The position numbers were made by a program, and so were the translations under genes. From NCBI GenBank assembly GCA_029782145.1, contig JAKOVH010000016.1:248001-312000 (forward strand): a stretch of 64,000 nt of DNA, given 5' to 3'. Shown in pieces: positions 32,090 through 41,629 of the stretch (position 1 is its first letter; every line of letters starts with the position of its first letter). Source of the stretch: Actinomycetes bacterium. GTDB taxonomy: Bacteria > Actinomycetota > Acidimicrobiia > Acidimicrobiales > Acidimicrobilacustridaceae. Under the pieces are notes generated by a model that was not told the origin of the DNA, did no database searches, and saw nothing but the letters and a program-made list of their open reading frames with translations.

Positions 32090-32637
32090 GACCAGTTCGC
32101 CCCACTGGGATCGTTCTCCGAGAGCGAGGCGAGCTGGTTCGCCGCCTTGCCCGAGGAGGAGAGGTCCTTCTCGGCCCTCATCTCGATGCTGCTGCGGAGG
32201 TTCACCTGCGACAGGAACGGCCGCATCAGCCCGGTCAGCGACTGTGCCTGCCGGGTGGCGCAGACCTTCACCTTGCCGTAGTCGGTGGGATCCGAACCCG
32301 TCGTGTACACGACTCGCACACGCAGGTCGTTGCCGAGCCCGCCCCGAGCTTTCGTGGTGCACATCAGCTCCTGGGCGTTGGTCTGGGGGGTGCCGCTCGC
32401 ACTCGCCGCGGCCCCGTTGAGGCCGCACGACGTCGTCGACCCGTAGTCGGCGACCACCCCCTGGCGGGCGCCGTCGCGCACGGCCTGGCGCACCGACTGG
32501 AAGTCGTTCATCGCCATGCCGAACTCGACGATCCCGAACAGGATGAGGACGAGCACCGGCATGACCAGTGCGAACTCCACCAGGGCGGCCCCGCGGTCGC
32601 CGACTGCTCGCTGCCGGATCAGGTCGGTCTCTGCCAC
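32080..32637 (-). CDS. TadE-like pilus assembly protein
   Basis: The 185-residue protein has the TadE signature near its N-terminus: GDRGAALVEFALVMPVLVL followed by FGIVEFGMA, a prepilin-like helix with the conserved glutamate. A ~130-residue extracytoplasmic domain with four cysteines follows. GTG 32637 is the only reasonable in-frame start before the signature. It sits between the anti-sigma-like gene and the TadG-like gene and overlaps the latter, so the four genes down from the sigma factor are probably one operon. Confidence 0.85.
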   Translation of the reverse strand: MAETDLIRQRAVGDRGAALVEFALVMPVLVLILFGIVEFGMAMNDFQSVRQAVRDGARQGVVADYGSTTSCGLNGAAASASGTPQTNAQELMCTTKARGGLGNDLRVRVVYTTGSDPTDYGKVKVCATRQAQSLTGLMRPFLSQVNLRSSIEMRAEKDLSSSGKAANQLASLSENDPSGANWSWC

Positions 32638-32701
32638 GACTGGGACATCGTGCGGCAGCCGCCGCAGGTTACGTAGCGTGGTCGGGCGAGTCCTCGGCCC
32701 T

Positions 32702-33643
32702 TCAGCTGCGCCCCGGGGCGCTCCCCGATCGGCCCGGTGCGCTGCCGGACTGCCCGGGTGCGCTGCCCGTCTGGCCGGGTGGGGTGCCGGTCTGGCCGGG
32801 TGCGCTGCCGGATTGGCCGGGTGGGGTGCCGGTCTGGCCGGGTGGGGTGCCGGTCTGGCCGGGTGGGGTGCCGGTCTGGCCGGGTGGGGTGCCGGTCTGG
32901 CCGGGTGGGGTGCCGGTCTGGCCGGGTGGGGTGCCGGCCTGGCCGGGCGCAGTGCCCGATCGACCCGGCGCGGCGCTTGGTGAGCCGGGACCGGTGGGGT
33001 CCGTACCGGGCGCTTCGGGAGCGCCGGCGCCAGCGGCCGACGGCGAGCTGTCCATCGGGGACGTGCCGGCCGAGGACGCGCCCGGCGCGTCGGCGCCCTC
33101 GTCCGTCGGCGCCTCGTCGGGAGCGGTCGACACCTTGGGTGTGGTGCCTCGATGCCCCTCGGGCAGGTCGAGGCCGAAGGGCTCGGCCACCTTGGCCACG
33201 ACGTGCTGGATCGGTGCCGGGAGTGCTCCAGCGACGCCCAGCCCCGTCGTGGCCGCGACCATCGCCGCGAGCGCAGCTGCCGCGGCACCCCAGCGAGACC
33301 GCACGGATCGCCTGACGTCGGAGCGGTGGTGGGAGCGTGCCGGCGATGCTGCGGCGCCCGCCGCCACGACGGCTGCCTCCATCCGGCGCACGTGGTCGGC
33401 GGCCACCTCCGGTGCGACCGGTTGCACGAAGACCGACCTGAGCTGGGTGAACCCCGCCTCGAGCTCGGGCGGCACGCGATCGTCGGCCTGCCGGGGCCAG
33501 GCGTCGACTTCCTCGCTCATGACCTGCGCGATCGCTCGATCATCCTCCGGGGATACGGCGACGGGGCGGAGGTGCCACGGCCGGCCCGAGCTTCGGCGTC
33601 CCGACCGCTGTGGGTCGCGGGGCGTCGGTCGTTCTGCGCTCAC
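32702..33643 (-). CDS. putative anti-sigma protein with extracellular PGQ heptad repeats
   Basis: The 313-residue protein starts at GTG 33643, overlapping the sigma-factor stop, after AGGGAG. A ~120-residue polar N-terminal half (landmarks [12 protein letters not shown] and [16 protein letters not shown]) is followed by a transmembrane helix ([22 protein letters not shown]). An external segment with [17 protein letters not shown] comes next, then a Ser/Ala/Pro linker and 14 tandem heptads of the GTPPGQT type to the C-terminus. Position and topology suggest a membrane anti-sigma factor for the adjacent ECF sigma factor; no zinc-binding HxxxCxxC motif is visible, so this is inference. Confidence 0.65.
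   Translation of the reverse strand: MSAERPTPRDPQRSGRRSSGRPWHLRPVAVSPEDDRAIAQVMSEEVDAWPRQADDRVPPELEAGFTQLRSVFVQPVAPEVAADHVRRMEAAVVAAGAAASPARSHHRSDVRRSVRSRWGAAAAALAAMVAATTGLGVAGALPAPIQHVVAKVAEPFGLDLPEGHRGTTPKVSTAPDEAPTDEGADAPGASSAGTSPMDSSPSAAGAGAPEAPGTDPTGPGSPSAAPGRSGTAPGQAGTPPGQTGTPPGQTGTPPGQTGTPPGQTGTPPGQTGTPPGQSGSAPGQTGTPPGQTGSAPGQSGSAPGRSGSAPGRS
32705..32998 (-). repeat. 14 x 21-bp tandem repeat encoding PGQ heptads
   Basis: Fourteen in-frame 21-base units code for heptads of the form G-[TS]-[PA]-P-G-[QR]-[TSA]. Six central units read GTPPGQT. On the plus strand the repeated unit is CCGGTCTGGCCGGGTGGGGT plus G. The near-identity of the central units indicates recent slippage or unequal crossing-over, so copy number is likely to vary between strains. 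Confidence 0.9.
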
Positions 33644-34257
33644 GACCGCTCCCTGCCTCTGCGGCCGGCAGCGGCGTGGCTCTCGCCCGTCGGGTGCTCC
33701 TCGGCGAGGGCCGACCTGAGGCGGGCGAACGCCCGGTGCTGGAGCTGCTTCACCGCACCTTCCGTCTTGTCGAGCACGCGGGCGGTCTCGGCGATCGACA
33801 TGTCCCCGAGGACCCGCAGCAGCACGACGTCGCGCTGCTCGGGCGGCAGGTCTCGGCACACGGCCCAGATCTCGCGCCCGACGATGCTGTCGCCCGCGTC
33901 GAGGTCGCCCGAGCCGTGCGGCTCCGGCAGCTCCTCGACCATCAGCAGCTCGGGACGGCGGGCCGCTCGGCGCCACTCGTCGGCCAGACGCCGGTGCGCG
34001 ATGGTGAACACCCACGAGCGGAAGTCGGACTCGGTCCCTTCGAACGAGGCGATGTTGCGGACCACGCCGACCCACACGTCGCCGGCGACCTCCTCGGCGT
34101 TCCGCATCCCCTGCGAGCGGAGGTAGCCGATCACCGCCGGTGACAGCTGCTGGTAGAGGTGCTGCCACGCCCACGGGGCGCCGGTGCGCGCGGCGCTCAA
34201 CAGCGGCGCGAACGCCTCCCCCGATCGCTCGGCCGGGACCTGTCGCACCATGGCCAT
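33640..34257 (-). CDS. ECF-type RNA polymerase sigma factor
   Basis: The ~205-residue product has sigma region 2 ([21 protein letters not shown], landmarks [11 protein letters not shown] and [19 protein letters not shown]) and region 4 ([18 protein letters not shown] then [17 protein letters not shown]). The two are separated by a short acidic linker, as in ECF sigma factors. ATG 34257 is used; ATG 34251 and GTG 34296 are in frame and possible. It heads an operon with the PGQ-repeat anti-sigma-like gene and two Tad genes, which suggests it regulates surface appendage expression in response to an envelope signal. Confidence 0.85.
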   Translation of the reverse strand: MAMVRQVPAERSGEAFAPLLSAARTGAPWAWQHLYQQLSPAVIGYLRSQGMRNAEEVAGDVWVGVVRNIASFEGTESDFRSWVFTIAHRRLADEWRRAARRPELLMVEELPEPHGSGDLDAGDSIVGREIWAVCRDLPPEQRDVVLLRVLGDMSIAETARVLDKTEGAVKQLQHRAFARLRSALAEEHPTGESHAAAGRRGRERS

Positions 34258-34360
34258 CGAGGCGGTATCGGCACGGGCGGACCCGGGCTGAACCACCGAG
34301 GCAGGCGGTGTCAGCTCATCCGAGCGGCCACGCAGCCGGGGCGGGGGCGGGGCGCGGCGG

Positions 34361-34366
34361 TAGCGT
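34361..34366 (+). promoter_or_regulatory. candidate -10 box for the carboxylesterase gene, with leader
   Basis: TAGCGT lies 50 bases before ATG 34417 and is followed by a leader with the Shine-Dalgarno sequence GAGGAGG. This is a leadered contrast to the leaderless genes. The rest of the 159-base gap between the sigma gene and this one shows nothing else clear. Confidence 0.4.
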
Positions 34367-34416
34367 GAGGCCTGCTCCGCTCACGTCGTGCGCCCGGCCG
34401 GGGCGAGGAGGCCTGC

Positions 34417-35940
34417 ATGATCGTCACCACCGCGCAAGGGCAGCTCGAGGGCATCGAGCGCAACGGCGTCTGGCAGTTCCGAGGCGTCCCCTACGCCGCC
34501 CCGCCGGTCGGTGAGCGCCGCTTCCGCCCGCCGGCGCCGCCCGAGCCGTGGGAGGGCGTCCGGCCCGCCGACCGGTTCGGGCCGCGGGCGTGGCAGGCCA
34601 CCGGCGGGGCGATGGCCCTGCTGGGCGACCAGGGCGGGGAGACCTCGGAGGACTGCCTGTTCCTGAACGTGGTCACTCCCGGCTGCGACGATCGCCGCCG
34701 CCCGGTGCTGGTGTGGATCCACGGTGGTGGTTTCGTGAACGGGTCGTCGTCCACGCCCTGGTACGACGGCTCGCGCATGGCGGCGCGCGGCGACGTCGTG
34801 GTGGTGAGCGTGAACTACCGCCTCGGCGCCCTCGGCTTCCTGTGGCTCGGCGACCTCGACGAGCGCTACCGGTCGAGCGGCGTCAACGGGCTGCTCGACC
34901 AGGCGGCCGCGCTGCGTTGGGTCGAGCAGAACATCGCGGCCTTCGGCGGCGACCCGGGCAACGTCACGATCTTCGGCGAGTCGGCGGGGGCCATGAGCGT
35001 CTCGACCCTGCTCGCCCTGCCGGCCGCCCGGGGCCTGTTCCACCGGGCGATCGCCCAGAGCGGCGCTGCGTCCAACACCTTCGAGCCGAAGGTCGCCTCC
35101 GAGATCACCTCGGCGATGATGAGCCGGCTGTCGGTCACCGAGCTCGAGGGCTTGCTCGCCGCCGCCCCCGCCGACCTGGTGGCGGCCGGCGGCAAGGTCA
35201 CCGGTGAGCTGTTCCACGACCCGGGGCGCATCGCAGGCCCCACCGGCATCGCCCTGGCCATGGCGTTCCAACCGGTGGTCGACGGCGAGTGGCTGCCCTG
35301 CGGCCCGCTCGACGCCGTGCGCGAGGGCACCGCGGCCGACGTCGGGCTCCTGACCGGCACGAACCGCGACGAGTGGAACCTGTTCCGCCTCATGAGCCCC
35401 AGCGGCCTCGACCACCCGGAGCTGCTCGAGCGCCTCGACCGCGTCTTCGGCGAGGGCCACCGCATCCACGACGCCTACGCCGCCGCCCGCCCCGGCGCCA
35501 CCCCCGACGACCTGTGGAGCGCGGTGCTCACCGACGCCACGTTCCGCATCCCGACCACCCGGCTGGTCGAGGCCCGCGTCGAGGGCGGCGCGTCGAGCCC
35601 CACCCACCAGTACCTGTTCACGTGGGCCAGCCCGGCGTTCGGCGGTGTGGCGGGATCGTGCCATGCCCTCGAGATCCCGTTCGTGTTCGGCGTGCTGGGC
35701 AACCAGGGGGCCGAGCTGTTCCTCGGCGGCCACGCCGGCGAGGAGCTGTGGGCCCTGTCCGACGCCATGCAGGACGCGTGGATCGCCTTCGCCCGCACGG
35801 GCGACCCGAACCACCCCGGCATCCCCGACTGGCCGGCGTGGTCGCCCGACGAGCGGCCGGTGCTGCGCTTCGACGTCGAGCGCTCCCTCGAGCACGATCC
35901 CGCCGGGGCCGAGCGCCGGCTGTGGGACGGCGTGCTGTGA
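34417..35940 (+). CDS. type B carboxylesterase
   Basis: The 507-residue alpha/beta hydrolase has the family landmarks [28 protein letters not shown] and the oxyanion loop WIHGGGF. The nucleophile elbow is FGESAGAMS (Ser near 189). The acid lies in [11 protein letters not shown] and the histidine in [13 protein letters not shown]. No signal peptide is present, so it is likely cytoplasmic, hydrolysing carboxyl esters of unknown nature. A good ribosome site precedes ATG 34417. Its stop overlaps queC by four bases. Confidence 0.9.
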   Translation: MIVTTAQGQLEGIERNGVWQFRGVPYAAPPVGERRFRPPAPPEPWEGVRPADRFGPRAWQATGGAMALLGDQGGETSEDCLFLNVVTPGCDDRRRPVLVWIHGGGFVNGSSSTPWYDGSRMAARGDVVVVSVNYRLGALGFLWLGDLDERYRSSGVNGLLDQAAALRWVEQNIAAFGGDPGNVTIFGESAGAMSVSTLLALPAARGLFHRAIAQSGAASNTFEPKVASEITSAMMSRLSVTELEGLLAAAPADLVAAGGKVTGELFHDPGRIAGPTGIALAMAFQPVVDGEWLPCGPLDAVREGTAADVGLLTGTNRDEWNLFRLMSPSGLDHPELLERLDRVFGEGHRIHDAYAAARPGATPDDLWSAVLTDATFRIPTTRLVEARVEGGASSPTHQYLFTWASPAFGGVAGSCHALEIPFVFGVLGNQGAELFLGGHAGEELWALSDAMQDAWIAFARTGDPNHPGIPDWPAWSPDERPVLRFDVERSLEHDPAGAERRLWDGVL

Positions 35941-36671
35941 CCGGGCCGGGTGGCGAGCCGCAGCCGTCGGGCCCGCCCGCGGTCGTGCTGCTCTCGGGCG
36001 GGCTCGACTCGACCACCTGCCTGGCCATCGCCGGGGCCGAGGGCTTCGCGCCGGTGGCCCTCAGCGTCCGGTACGGGCAACGCCACACGGTCGAGCTCGA
36101 CTGCGCCCGCCGCATCGCGGCGGCCGCAGGGGTCGAGCACCTCGTGGTCGACGTCGATCTGGCGGCCTTCGGCGGGTCGGCGCTCGTCGACCCCTCCGTC
36201 GAGGTGCCCAAGCACGACGACGTGGCCGACATCGGCGGCGAGGCGCAGGGCGGCGAGATCCCCGTCACCTACGTGCCCGCCCGCAACACCATCTTCTTGA
36301 GCTTCGCCCTGGCGGTGGCCGAGGTGCGCCAGGCGAGCGACGTGTTCATCGGCGTGAACGCGGTCGACTACTCCGGCTACCCCGACTGCCGGCCCGAGTT
36401 CGTCGCCGCCTTCGAGGCCATGGCGAACCTCGCCACCCGGGCGGGGGTGCAGGGCCGCCGGCTCACCATCCACACGCCGCTCATCGCGCTGACCAAGGCC
36501 GAGATCATCCAGCGGGGCACGGCCCTCGGCGTCGACTACGCCGCCACCTCGACCTGCTACGACCCCAGTGCTGACGGCGCGGCCTGCGGCCGGTGCGACG
36601 CCTGCCTGCTGCGGGCCAAGGGCTTCGCCGAAGCCGGCCTGCCCGACCCCACCCGCTACGCGGCGGGCTGA
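35937..36671 (+). CDS. queC: 7-cyano-7-deazaguanine synthase
   Basis: QueC makes preQ0 from 7-carboxy-7-deazaguanine, ammonia and ATP. The 244-residue product has the PP-loop [10 protein letters not shown] near residue 19, [15 protein letters not shown] and [13 protein letters not shown]. The zinc site is formed by the late cysteines in STCYDP and [13 protein letters not shown] 35937 overlaps the carboxylesterase stop. With queE just downstream it covers two steps of deazaguanine synthesis; queD and a GTP cyclohydrolase are not in the window. Confidence 0.92.
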   Translation: MTGPGGEPQPSGPPAVVLLSGGLDSTTCLAIAGAEGFAPVALSVRYGQRHTVELDCARRIAAAAGVEHLVVDVDLAAFGGSALVDPSVEVPKHDDVADIGGEAQGGEIPVTYVPARNTIFLSFALAVAEVRQASDVFIGVNAVDYSGYPDCRPEFVAAFEAMANLATRAGVQGRRLTIHTPLIALTKAEIIQRGTALGVDYAATSTCYDPSADGAACGRCDACLLRAKGFAEAGLPDPTRYAAG

Positions 36672-36691
36672 CGAGCACGCCCGGGCCGCTC

Positions 36692-37330
36692 GTGTCGACC
36701 TACGTGGTGAAGGAGGTGTTCCTCACCCTCCAGGGTGAGGGCGCCCAGGCCGGCCGGCCGGCGGTGTTCTGCCGGTTCAGCGGCTGCAACCTCTGGACGG
36801 GCCGGGAGGAGCACCGCGCCGACGCAGTGTGCCGGTTCTGCGACACCGACTTCGTCGGCACCGACGGGCCCGGCGGCGGCACCTTCCGGGGCGCGGCGGC
36901 GCTGGCCGCCCACGTGCGGTCGATGTGGCCAGAGGCGGGCCGAGGCTTCGTGGTCTGCACGGGCGGTGAGCCGACGCTGCAGCTCGACGAGGAGCTGGTC
37001 GAGGCGTTCCACTCGGTCGACATGGAGGTGGCCGTCGAGACCAACGGCACCCGGGTGCCGCCGGCTGGCCTCGACTGGGTGTGCCTCAGCCCCAAGGCCG
37101 GCGCCGAGGTGGTGCTGGAGCGGGCCGACGAGCTGAAGCTGGTCTACCCGCAGGCCGAGCCCGAGGCCCAGCCCGAGCGGTGGGCGGCGTTCCCGGCGGG
37201 CGTGCGGTTGCTGCAGCCCATGGACGGCCCCGACCGGGCCGCCAACACCGCGGCCGCCGTCGCCTACTGCCTGACCCACCCCCAGTGGCGCCTGTCGGTC
37301 CAGACCCACAAGGACCTCGGCATCCCCTGA
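36692..37330 (+). CDS. queE: 7-carboxy-7-deazaguanine synthase (radical SAM)
   Basis: QueE converts 6-carboxytetrahydropterin to 7-carboxy-7-deazaguanine. The 212-residue product has the N-terminal TLQGEGAQAGRPAVF and an actinobacterial-type cluster motif C-x14-C-x2-C (GCNLWTG...VCRFC) instead of CxxxCxxC. TGGEPTLQ is the SAM-binding GGE region and VETNGT and SPKAG are also typical. GTG 36692 lies 20 bases after queC; the start lacks a clear ribosome site, so it may be translated by coupling. Confidence 0.9.
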   Translation: MSTYVVKEVFLTLQGEGAQAGRPAVFCRFSGCNLWTGREEHRADAVCRFCDTDFVGTDGPGGGTFRGAAALAAHVRSMWPEAGRGFVVCTGGEPTLQLDEELVEAFHSVDMEVAVETNGTRVPPAGLDWVCLSPKAGAEVVLERADELKLVYPQAEPEAQPERWAAFPAGVRLLQPMDGPDRAANTAAAVAYCLTHPQWRLSVQTHKDLGIP

Positions 37331-37415
37331 CCCCACGGGACCGTCGGGTGGGACGCCCGTGCCGCGTGCGTTCGACGCGGGGGATCGCGAGGGGACGGCC
37401 GGTTGGGACGGCTGG

Positions 37416-39956
37416 CTACGGGTGGGCGGGGGCCCAGGCGACGTGGCCGATGGAGGTGTAGTCCTCGACGTCGGGGTGGTGGGGCACGACCCGCACGGTG
37501 AAGCCGAAGTTGCCGGCGCGGGGCACGTCGACGTCGAGGCAGTAGCGGCGCCAGCCGGGGTGGTCGCCGTCACCCACGAGGGTCATGCGCTCGATGGTCG
37601 GCTCGACCAGGTCGTTGTCGAGGTCGACCTCGCCGTAGATGGCCTGCACCGCCACGTCGGCGGGGTCGAGGTCACCGAGCAGCACCTGACCGCAGACGGT
37701 GTAGCTGCCGGCCTGCCCGAGCCGCTCCTCGAAGCTCGTCGAGACGACGGCCACCGACGGCCAGGACCGGTCGAGGTGGCGGTGCCAGCGCACCAGCGAG
37801 CGGGTCGGCTCGAAGTCGTCGCGCCCCATGCGCTCGGCGTGCACGGCGGCCGGCTCGTAGAGGCGCTCGACGTACTCGCGCAGCATCCGGGTGGACTCCA
37901 CCTGCGGCGCGAGCTTCACGATCGACCGCTTGACCTTGCGCAGCCACTCCACCGGCAGCCCGTCGTCGTCGCGGCGGTAGTAGAGCGGCACCACCTGGCG
38001 CTCGAGGATGCTGTAGACGCTCTGGGACTCGAGGTCGTTGCGCAGCTCGATGTCGTCGCCCGTCTCCGCCGACGGGATCGCCCAACCCAGCTCGGGCTCG
38101 TACATCTCGTCCCACCAGCCGTCGAGGATCGAGCAGTTGAGCCCGCCGTTGAAGACCACCTTCATGCCCGAGGTGCCGCAGGCCTCGTTGGGCCGCAGCG
38201 GCGTGTTGAGCCACACGTCGCAGCCCTGCACCAGCATGCGGGCGACGGAGATGTCGTAGTCCTCGAGCAGCACCAGCCGGTGGCGGATCTCGAGCTCCGA
38301 CGCCAGCTGGGCGACCTGCTGCAGCAGGTGGTGCCCGGGCTCGTCGGCCGGGTGCGCCTTGCCCGCGAAGATGAGCTGCACGGGCCGGTCGGCGTCGAGC
38401 AGCAGCCGCTTGAGGCGGGGCACGTCGCGGAAGAGGAGGGTGGCCCGCTTGTAGGTGGCGAAGCGGCGGGCGAAGCCGATGGTGAGGATGTCGGGGTCGA
38501 GCACCTCGTCGGCCCACGACACCTGCGAGGTGGTCTTGCCCCGGGCCAGCTGGGCCTGGCGGACCTTGTGGCGGGCGTAGGCCACGAGGCGCTCCTTGCC
38601 CACCCGGCGCACGCGGGCGAGCTCCTTGTCGCTCACCGTCTCGATCTCCCGCCACGCCTCCGGCGGCGCCTCGGGCCAGTCGTGGCCGAGCAGCTTGGTG
38701 TAGAGGCCGGCCATCTCGCGGGAGGTCCAGGTGTGGGCGTGCACGCCGTTGGTGACCGACGTGATCGGCACCTCCTCGGGCGGCACGTCGGGCCACAGGC
38801 CGTTGAACATCTCCCGGCTGACGACCCCGTGCAGCTGGGCCACCCCGTTGGCCCGCCCGGCAAGCCGCAGGCCCATGGCGGCCATGTTGAACACGTCGCC
38901 CTCCGGCGTGCCCGGCTCGTGGCCGAGCGCCATGAGGTCGTCGAGGGTGAGCCCGACCTCCCGGCACCACCCGGTGAAGTACTTCTCGACGAGCTCTCGC
39001 GGGAAGCGGTCGATGCCCGCGGGGACGGGGGTGTGGGTGGTGAAGATGGAGCCCGGTCGCACCGCGGCGCGGGCCTCGGCGAAGGACAGCCCCCGGTCGT
39101 GCATGAGCACCCGGATGCGCTCGAGGGCGAGGAACCCGGCGTGGCCCTCGTTCATGTGGAAGACCTGCGGCCGGTGCCCGAGGGCGGTGAGGGCCCGCAC
39201 GCCGCCGATGCCGAGCACGATCTCCTGGCGGATGCGCTCCTCGATGCCGCCGCCGTAGAGGCGGTCGCAGGTGAGCCGGTTCACCTCGTCGTTCTCGTCG
39301 ATGTCGGTGTCGAGCAGGTACAGCTCGATGCGGCCGACCTTGGCCAACCACAACCGGGCGAAGACGGGCACGCCGGCGAGGTCGACCGACACGGTGACGC
39401 CCTCGACCGGCTCGAGGGCCATGGCCCGCGGGTCGAGGCGAGGGAACCGCTCGACCTGCCAACCGGAGTGGTCGAGCTCCTGGCGGAAGTAGCCGTGGCG
39501 GTAGAACAACCCCACGCCGACGAGGGGCAGGCCGAGGTCGTCGGCGGCCTTCAGGTGGTCGCCGGCGAGCACGCCGAGACCGCCCGAGTACTGCGGCAGT
39601 GCCGCGGAGATGCCGAACTCGGGGGAGAAGTAGGCGACCTCGCGCAGCGGCGACCCGCCGCGCTCCTGGAACCAGCACGGCTCCTCGAGGCTGCGCTGGA
39701 GCTCGGCCAGCACGGCGGCGGCCAGGCCGGTGAAGTGCGAGTCCTCGGCCAGGCGCTCGAGGCGCTCGCGCGACTCCGTGGCGAGGATCAGCGCGGGGTC
39801 GCGCCCCTCGAAGTCGATGCCCTCGGGGTCGAGGCGCCGGAACAGGTCCTGGGCCCGGGGGTCGTCGGCCCAGCCGAGGTTCATGGCGACCGCCCGCAGC
39901 GGGGCCAGCGACGGGGGCAGCTCGGAGACGACGGTGAACGTCTGCACGGCCTTCAT
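37416..39956 (-). CDS. glgP: alpha-glucan (glycogen) phosphorylase
   Basis: The 846-residue enzyme releases glucose-1-phosphate from glycogen or maltodextrin. It belongs to the shorter, DUF3417-bearing group: the N-terminal ~100 residues precede YFSPEFGISAALPQYSGGLG. FHMNEGHAGFLALE, FTTHTPVPAG, GFARRFATYKRATL and the PLP-lysine region EACGTSGMKVVFNGG are intact. The C-terminal ~100 residues form a beta-type domain. A -10 box 8 bases before ATG 39956 suggests a leaderless transcript. No other glycogen genes are adjacent. Confidence 0.92.
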   Translation of the reverse strand: MKAVQTFTVVSELPPSLAPLRAVAMNLGWADDPRAQDLFRRLDPEGIDFEGRDPALILATESRERLERLAEDSHFTGLAAAVLAELQRSLEEPCWFQERGGSPLREVAYFSPEFGISAALPQYSGGLGVLAGDHLKAADDLGLPLVGVGLFYRHGYFRQELDHSGWQVERFPRLDPRAMALEPVEGVTVSVDLAGVPVFARLWLAKVGRIELYLLDTDIDENDEVNRLTCDRLYGGGIEERIRQEIVLGIGGVRALTALGHRPQVFHMNEGHAGFLALERIRVLMHDRGLSFAEARAAVRPGSIFTTHTPVPAGIDRFPRELVEKYFTGWCREVGLTLDDLMALGHEPGTPEGDVFNMAAMGLRLAGRANGVAQLHGVVSREMFNGLWPDVPPEEVPITSVTNGVHAHTWTSREMAGLYTKLLGHDWPEAPPEAWREIETVSDKELARVRRVGKERLVAYARHKVRQAQLARGKTTSQVSWADEVLDPDILTIGFARRFATYKRATLLFRDVPRLKRLLLDADRPVQLIFAGKAHPADEPGHHLLQQVAQLASELEIRHRLVLLEDYDISVARMLVQGCDVWLNTPLRPNEACGTSGMKVVFNGGLNCSILDGWWDEMYEPELGWAIPSAETGDDIELRNDLESQSVYSILERQVVPLYYRRDDDGLPVEWLRKVKRSIVKLAPQVESTRMLREYVERLYEPAAVHAERMGRDDFEPTRSLVRWHRHLDRSWPSVAVVSTSFEERLGQAGSYTVCGQVLLGDLDPADVAVQAIYGEVDLDNDLVEPTIERMTLVGDGDHPGWRRYCLDVDVPRAGNFGFTVRVVPHHPDVEDYTSIGHVAWAPAHP

Positions 39957-39964
39957 GGCCGGCG

Positions 39965-39970
39965 ACGGTA
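39965..39970 (-). promoter_or_regulatory. -10 box of a probable leaderless promoter for glgP
   Basis: On the minus strand TACCGT lies 8 bases before ATG 39956. The remaining ~130 bases up to the peroxiredoxin gene hold no other recognisable signal. Confidence 0.5.
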
Positions 39971-40099
39971 ACGCGCCCCGAGCCGGGGCGGGACGGGCGC
40001 CGCCCTCAGCCGGAGGAGTGGCACCGAGCGTTCACGGTCGGGAAACGGCGTCGTCACCGTGGCGCCGCCCGGCCCGACGGCGCGGGCGGGCCGGCTCGG

Positions 40100-40558
40100 T
40101 CACGCGGCGGAGCCCTCCCGGATCACCCGCAGGGCGTCGTCGATGTGGGCCTTGGGCTTGAACTGCGACGAGAACTTGTGGCGCACGACGCCCTCTGGGT
40201 CGATCACGTAGGTGACCCGGCCGGGGAGCAGCCCCAGGGTCTTGCCGACGCCCCACTCCTTGCGCACCCGGCCCTCGACGTCGGCGAGGAGCGTGAACGG
40301 GAGCTGGTGCTTGGCGGCGAACGCCTCGTGCGACTCCACCGAGTCGGAGCTGATCCCGACGACGACGGCGCCGGCGTCGGTGAAGTCCTCGAAGCTGTCG
40401 CGGAACGAGCACGACTCGGCCGTGCACCCGGGCGTGTCATCCTTCGGGTAGAAGTACGCGACGACCCAGCGGCCCCGCAGCTCGGAGAGCGTCGTCGGGG
40501 TGCCGTGCTGGTCGGGGAGGGTGAAGTCAGGCGCGGTCTGGCCCACGGTGGCGGTCAT
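40100..40558 (-). CDS. bcp: BCP/PrxQ-type thiol peroxidase
   Basis: The 152-residue cytoplasmic peroxiredoxin reduces peroxides at the expense of thioredoxin. Its APDFTLPDQHG start and FYPKDDTPGCTAESCSFRD motif are typical. The peroxidatic cysteine lies in PGCT, and a second cysteine five residues later is the resolving cysteine of the atypical 2-Cys class. ATG 40558 has a GAGAGG ribosome site. It is divergent from the parA-like gene. Confidence 0.93.
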   Translation of the reverse strand: MTATVGQTAPDFTLPDQHGTPTTLSELRGRWVVAYFYPKDDTPGCTAESCSFRDSFEDFTDAGAVVVGISSDSVESHEAFAAKHQLPFTLLADVEGRVRKEWGVGKTLGLLPGRVTYVIDPEGVVRHKFSSQFKPKAHIDDALRVIREGSAA

Positions 40559-40651
40559 GCGCCCTCTCAGCGCCTCGCCGGCGGGCGATATTCCTGGCGC
40601 GGCGGCCCGGCACGGCCCGGCAGGGTCGTGGGAGCGCCGGAGGGCCTGCAC

Positions 40652-40657
40652 TACCGT
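40652..40657 (+). promoter_or_regulatory. -10 box of a probable leaderless promoter for the parA-like gene
   Basis: TACCGT lies 6 bases before ATG 40664, with no Shine-Dalgarno sequence. Confidence 0.5.
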
Positions 40658-40663
40658 GGGTGC

Positions 40664-41629
40664 ATGCCGATCGTCGCGGTCGTGAACCAGAAGGGTGGCG
40701 TGGGCAAGACCACCGTGGCCCTGGGCCTCGCCGCGGCCGCGTCGTTCCGCGGCGCCCGGGTGCTCGTCGTCGACCTCGATCCCCAGGCCAACGCCACCAG
40801 CGGCCTCGGCGTGTGGGAGCCGGCCACCACGGTCGACGCCGCCCTCGAGGCTGATCGGCCGGGCTCGGCGCGGGCCCTCGCCGTGCCGTCGAGCTGGCCG
40901 GTGCCCGAGGGCGTGACCCCTCCGGACGTCGTCGCCAGCACGCCCGCCCTGGCTGCACGCGAGCCCCAGCTGGCCAACGACCCCATCGGCGCCCAGGACC
41001 GCCTGCAGCTGGCGTTGGAGGCCAACGGCTACGACCTGGTCCTGATCGACTGCCCGCCGTCGCTCGGGCTGCTCACCGTGAACGGCCTGTTCGCCGCCGA
41101 CCGGGCCCTCGTGGTCACCGAGCCGGGCGCCTGGGCCTCCGACGGCGTGGCCCAGATCAAGCGCACGATCGGCCGCATCGCCTCGAGGCGCGACGGTCGC
41201 CCCGCCCTCGCCGGGATCGCCGTCAACCGCCTGGGGCGCACCCGCGACGCCCGCTACTGGCACGAGCAGCTCATCGAGCACTACGGCGAGCAGGTGCTGG
41301 GGCCGGTCCACCTGCGGGCCGCGGTCGCCGAGGCCTCGGCGCAGTCGCTGCCCATCCACGCCCTCGGCCACCGGCCCGGCGCGCCGGAAGCCAGCGCCGA
41401 GCTCGACTCGCTGCTCGACGCCGTCGTGCCCGAGCTGGCCCGGCCGGCACCCGAACCCGACGCCGTGGTCGGCACGCCCGACGCGCCGGCCTCGGCCACC
41501 GTGCCCGCCGTCGACGTGGCCACCGCGCCCGCGGCTGCCCCGACCGCCGCCCCTGTGCCGAGCCTCACCGGAGAGCCCGATGTCACCGTACGACCCCCAA
41601 CGCTCCCGACACCGCCCGTCGCCCGCTGA
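40664..41629 (+). CDS. ParA/Soj-type ATPase without a ParB partner
   Basis: The 321-residue protein has the deviant Walker A KGGVGKTT near residue 10, DLDPQANATSGLG, the Walker B region VLIDCPPSLG and VTEPGAWASDGVAQIKRT. It is a complete ParA-family P-loop ATPase, of the kind that positions DNA or protein complexes on the nucleoid. The C-terminal ~60 residues are Ala/Pro/Val-rich and disordered-looking. There is no parB next to it. Instead its last 50 bases overlap a small membrane protein gene in another frame, which may encode its partner. Confidence 0.85.
   Translation: MPIVAVVNQKGGVGKTTVALGLAAAASFRGARVLVVDLDPQANATSGLGVWEPATTVDAALEADRPGSARALAVPSSWPVPEGVTPPDVVASTPALAAREPQLANDPIGAQDRLQLALEANGYDLVLIDCPPSLGLLTVNGLFAADRALVVTEPGAWASDGVAQIKRTIGRIASRRDGRPALAGIAVNRLGRTRDARYWHEQLIEHYGEQVLGPVHLRAAVAEASAQSLPIHALGHRPGAPEASAELDSLLDAVVPELARPAPEPDAVVGTPDAPASATVPAVDVATAPAAAPTAAPVPSLTGEPDVTVRPPTLPTPPVAR

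Noticed and set aside
32705..32998. Possible CRISPR-like array of 21-bp repeats
   Set aside because: The units are contiguous without spacers and encode in-frame heptads, so this is a coding tandem repeat.
37359..39971. An 870-codon plus-strand open frame opposite glgP
   Set aside because: It mirrors glgP codon by codon, has biased composition (G, V, H, E) and no motif. Long antisense frames are expected at this GC content.
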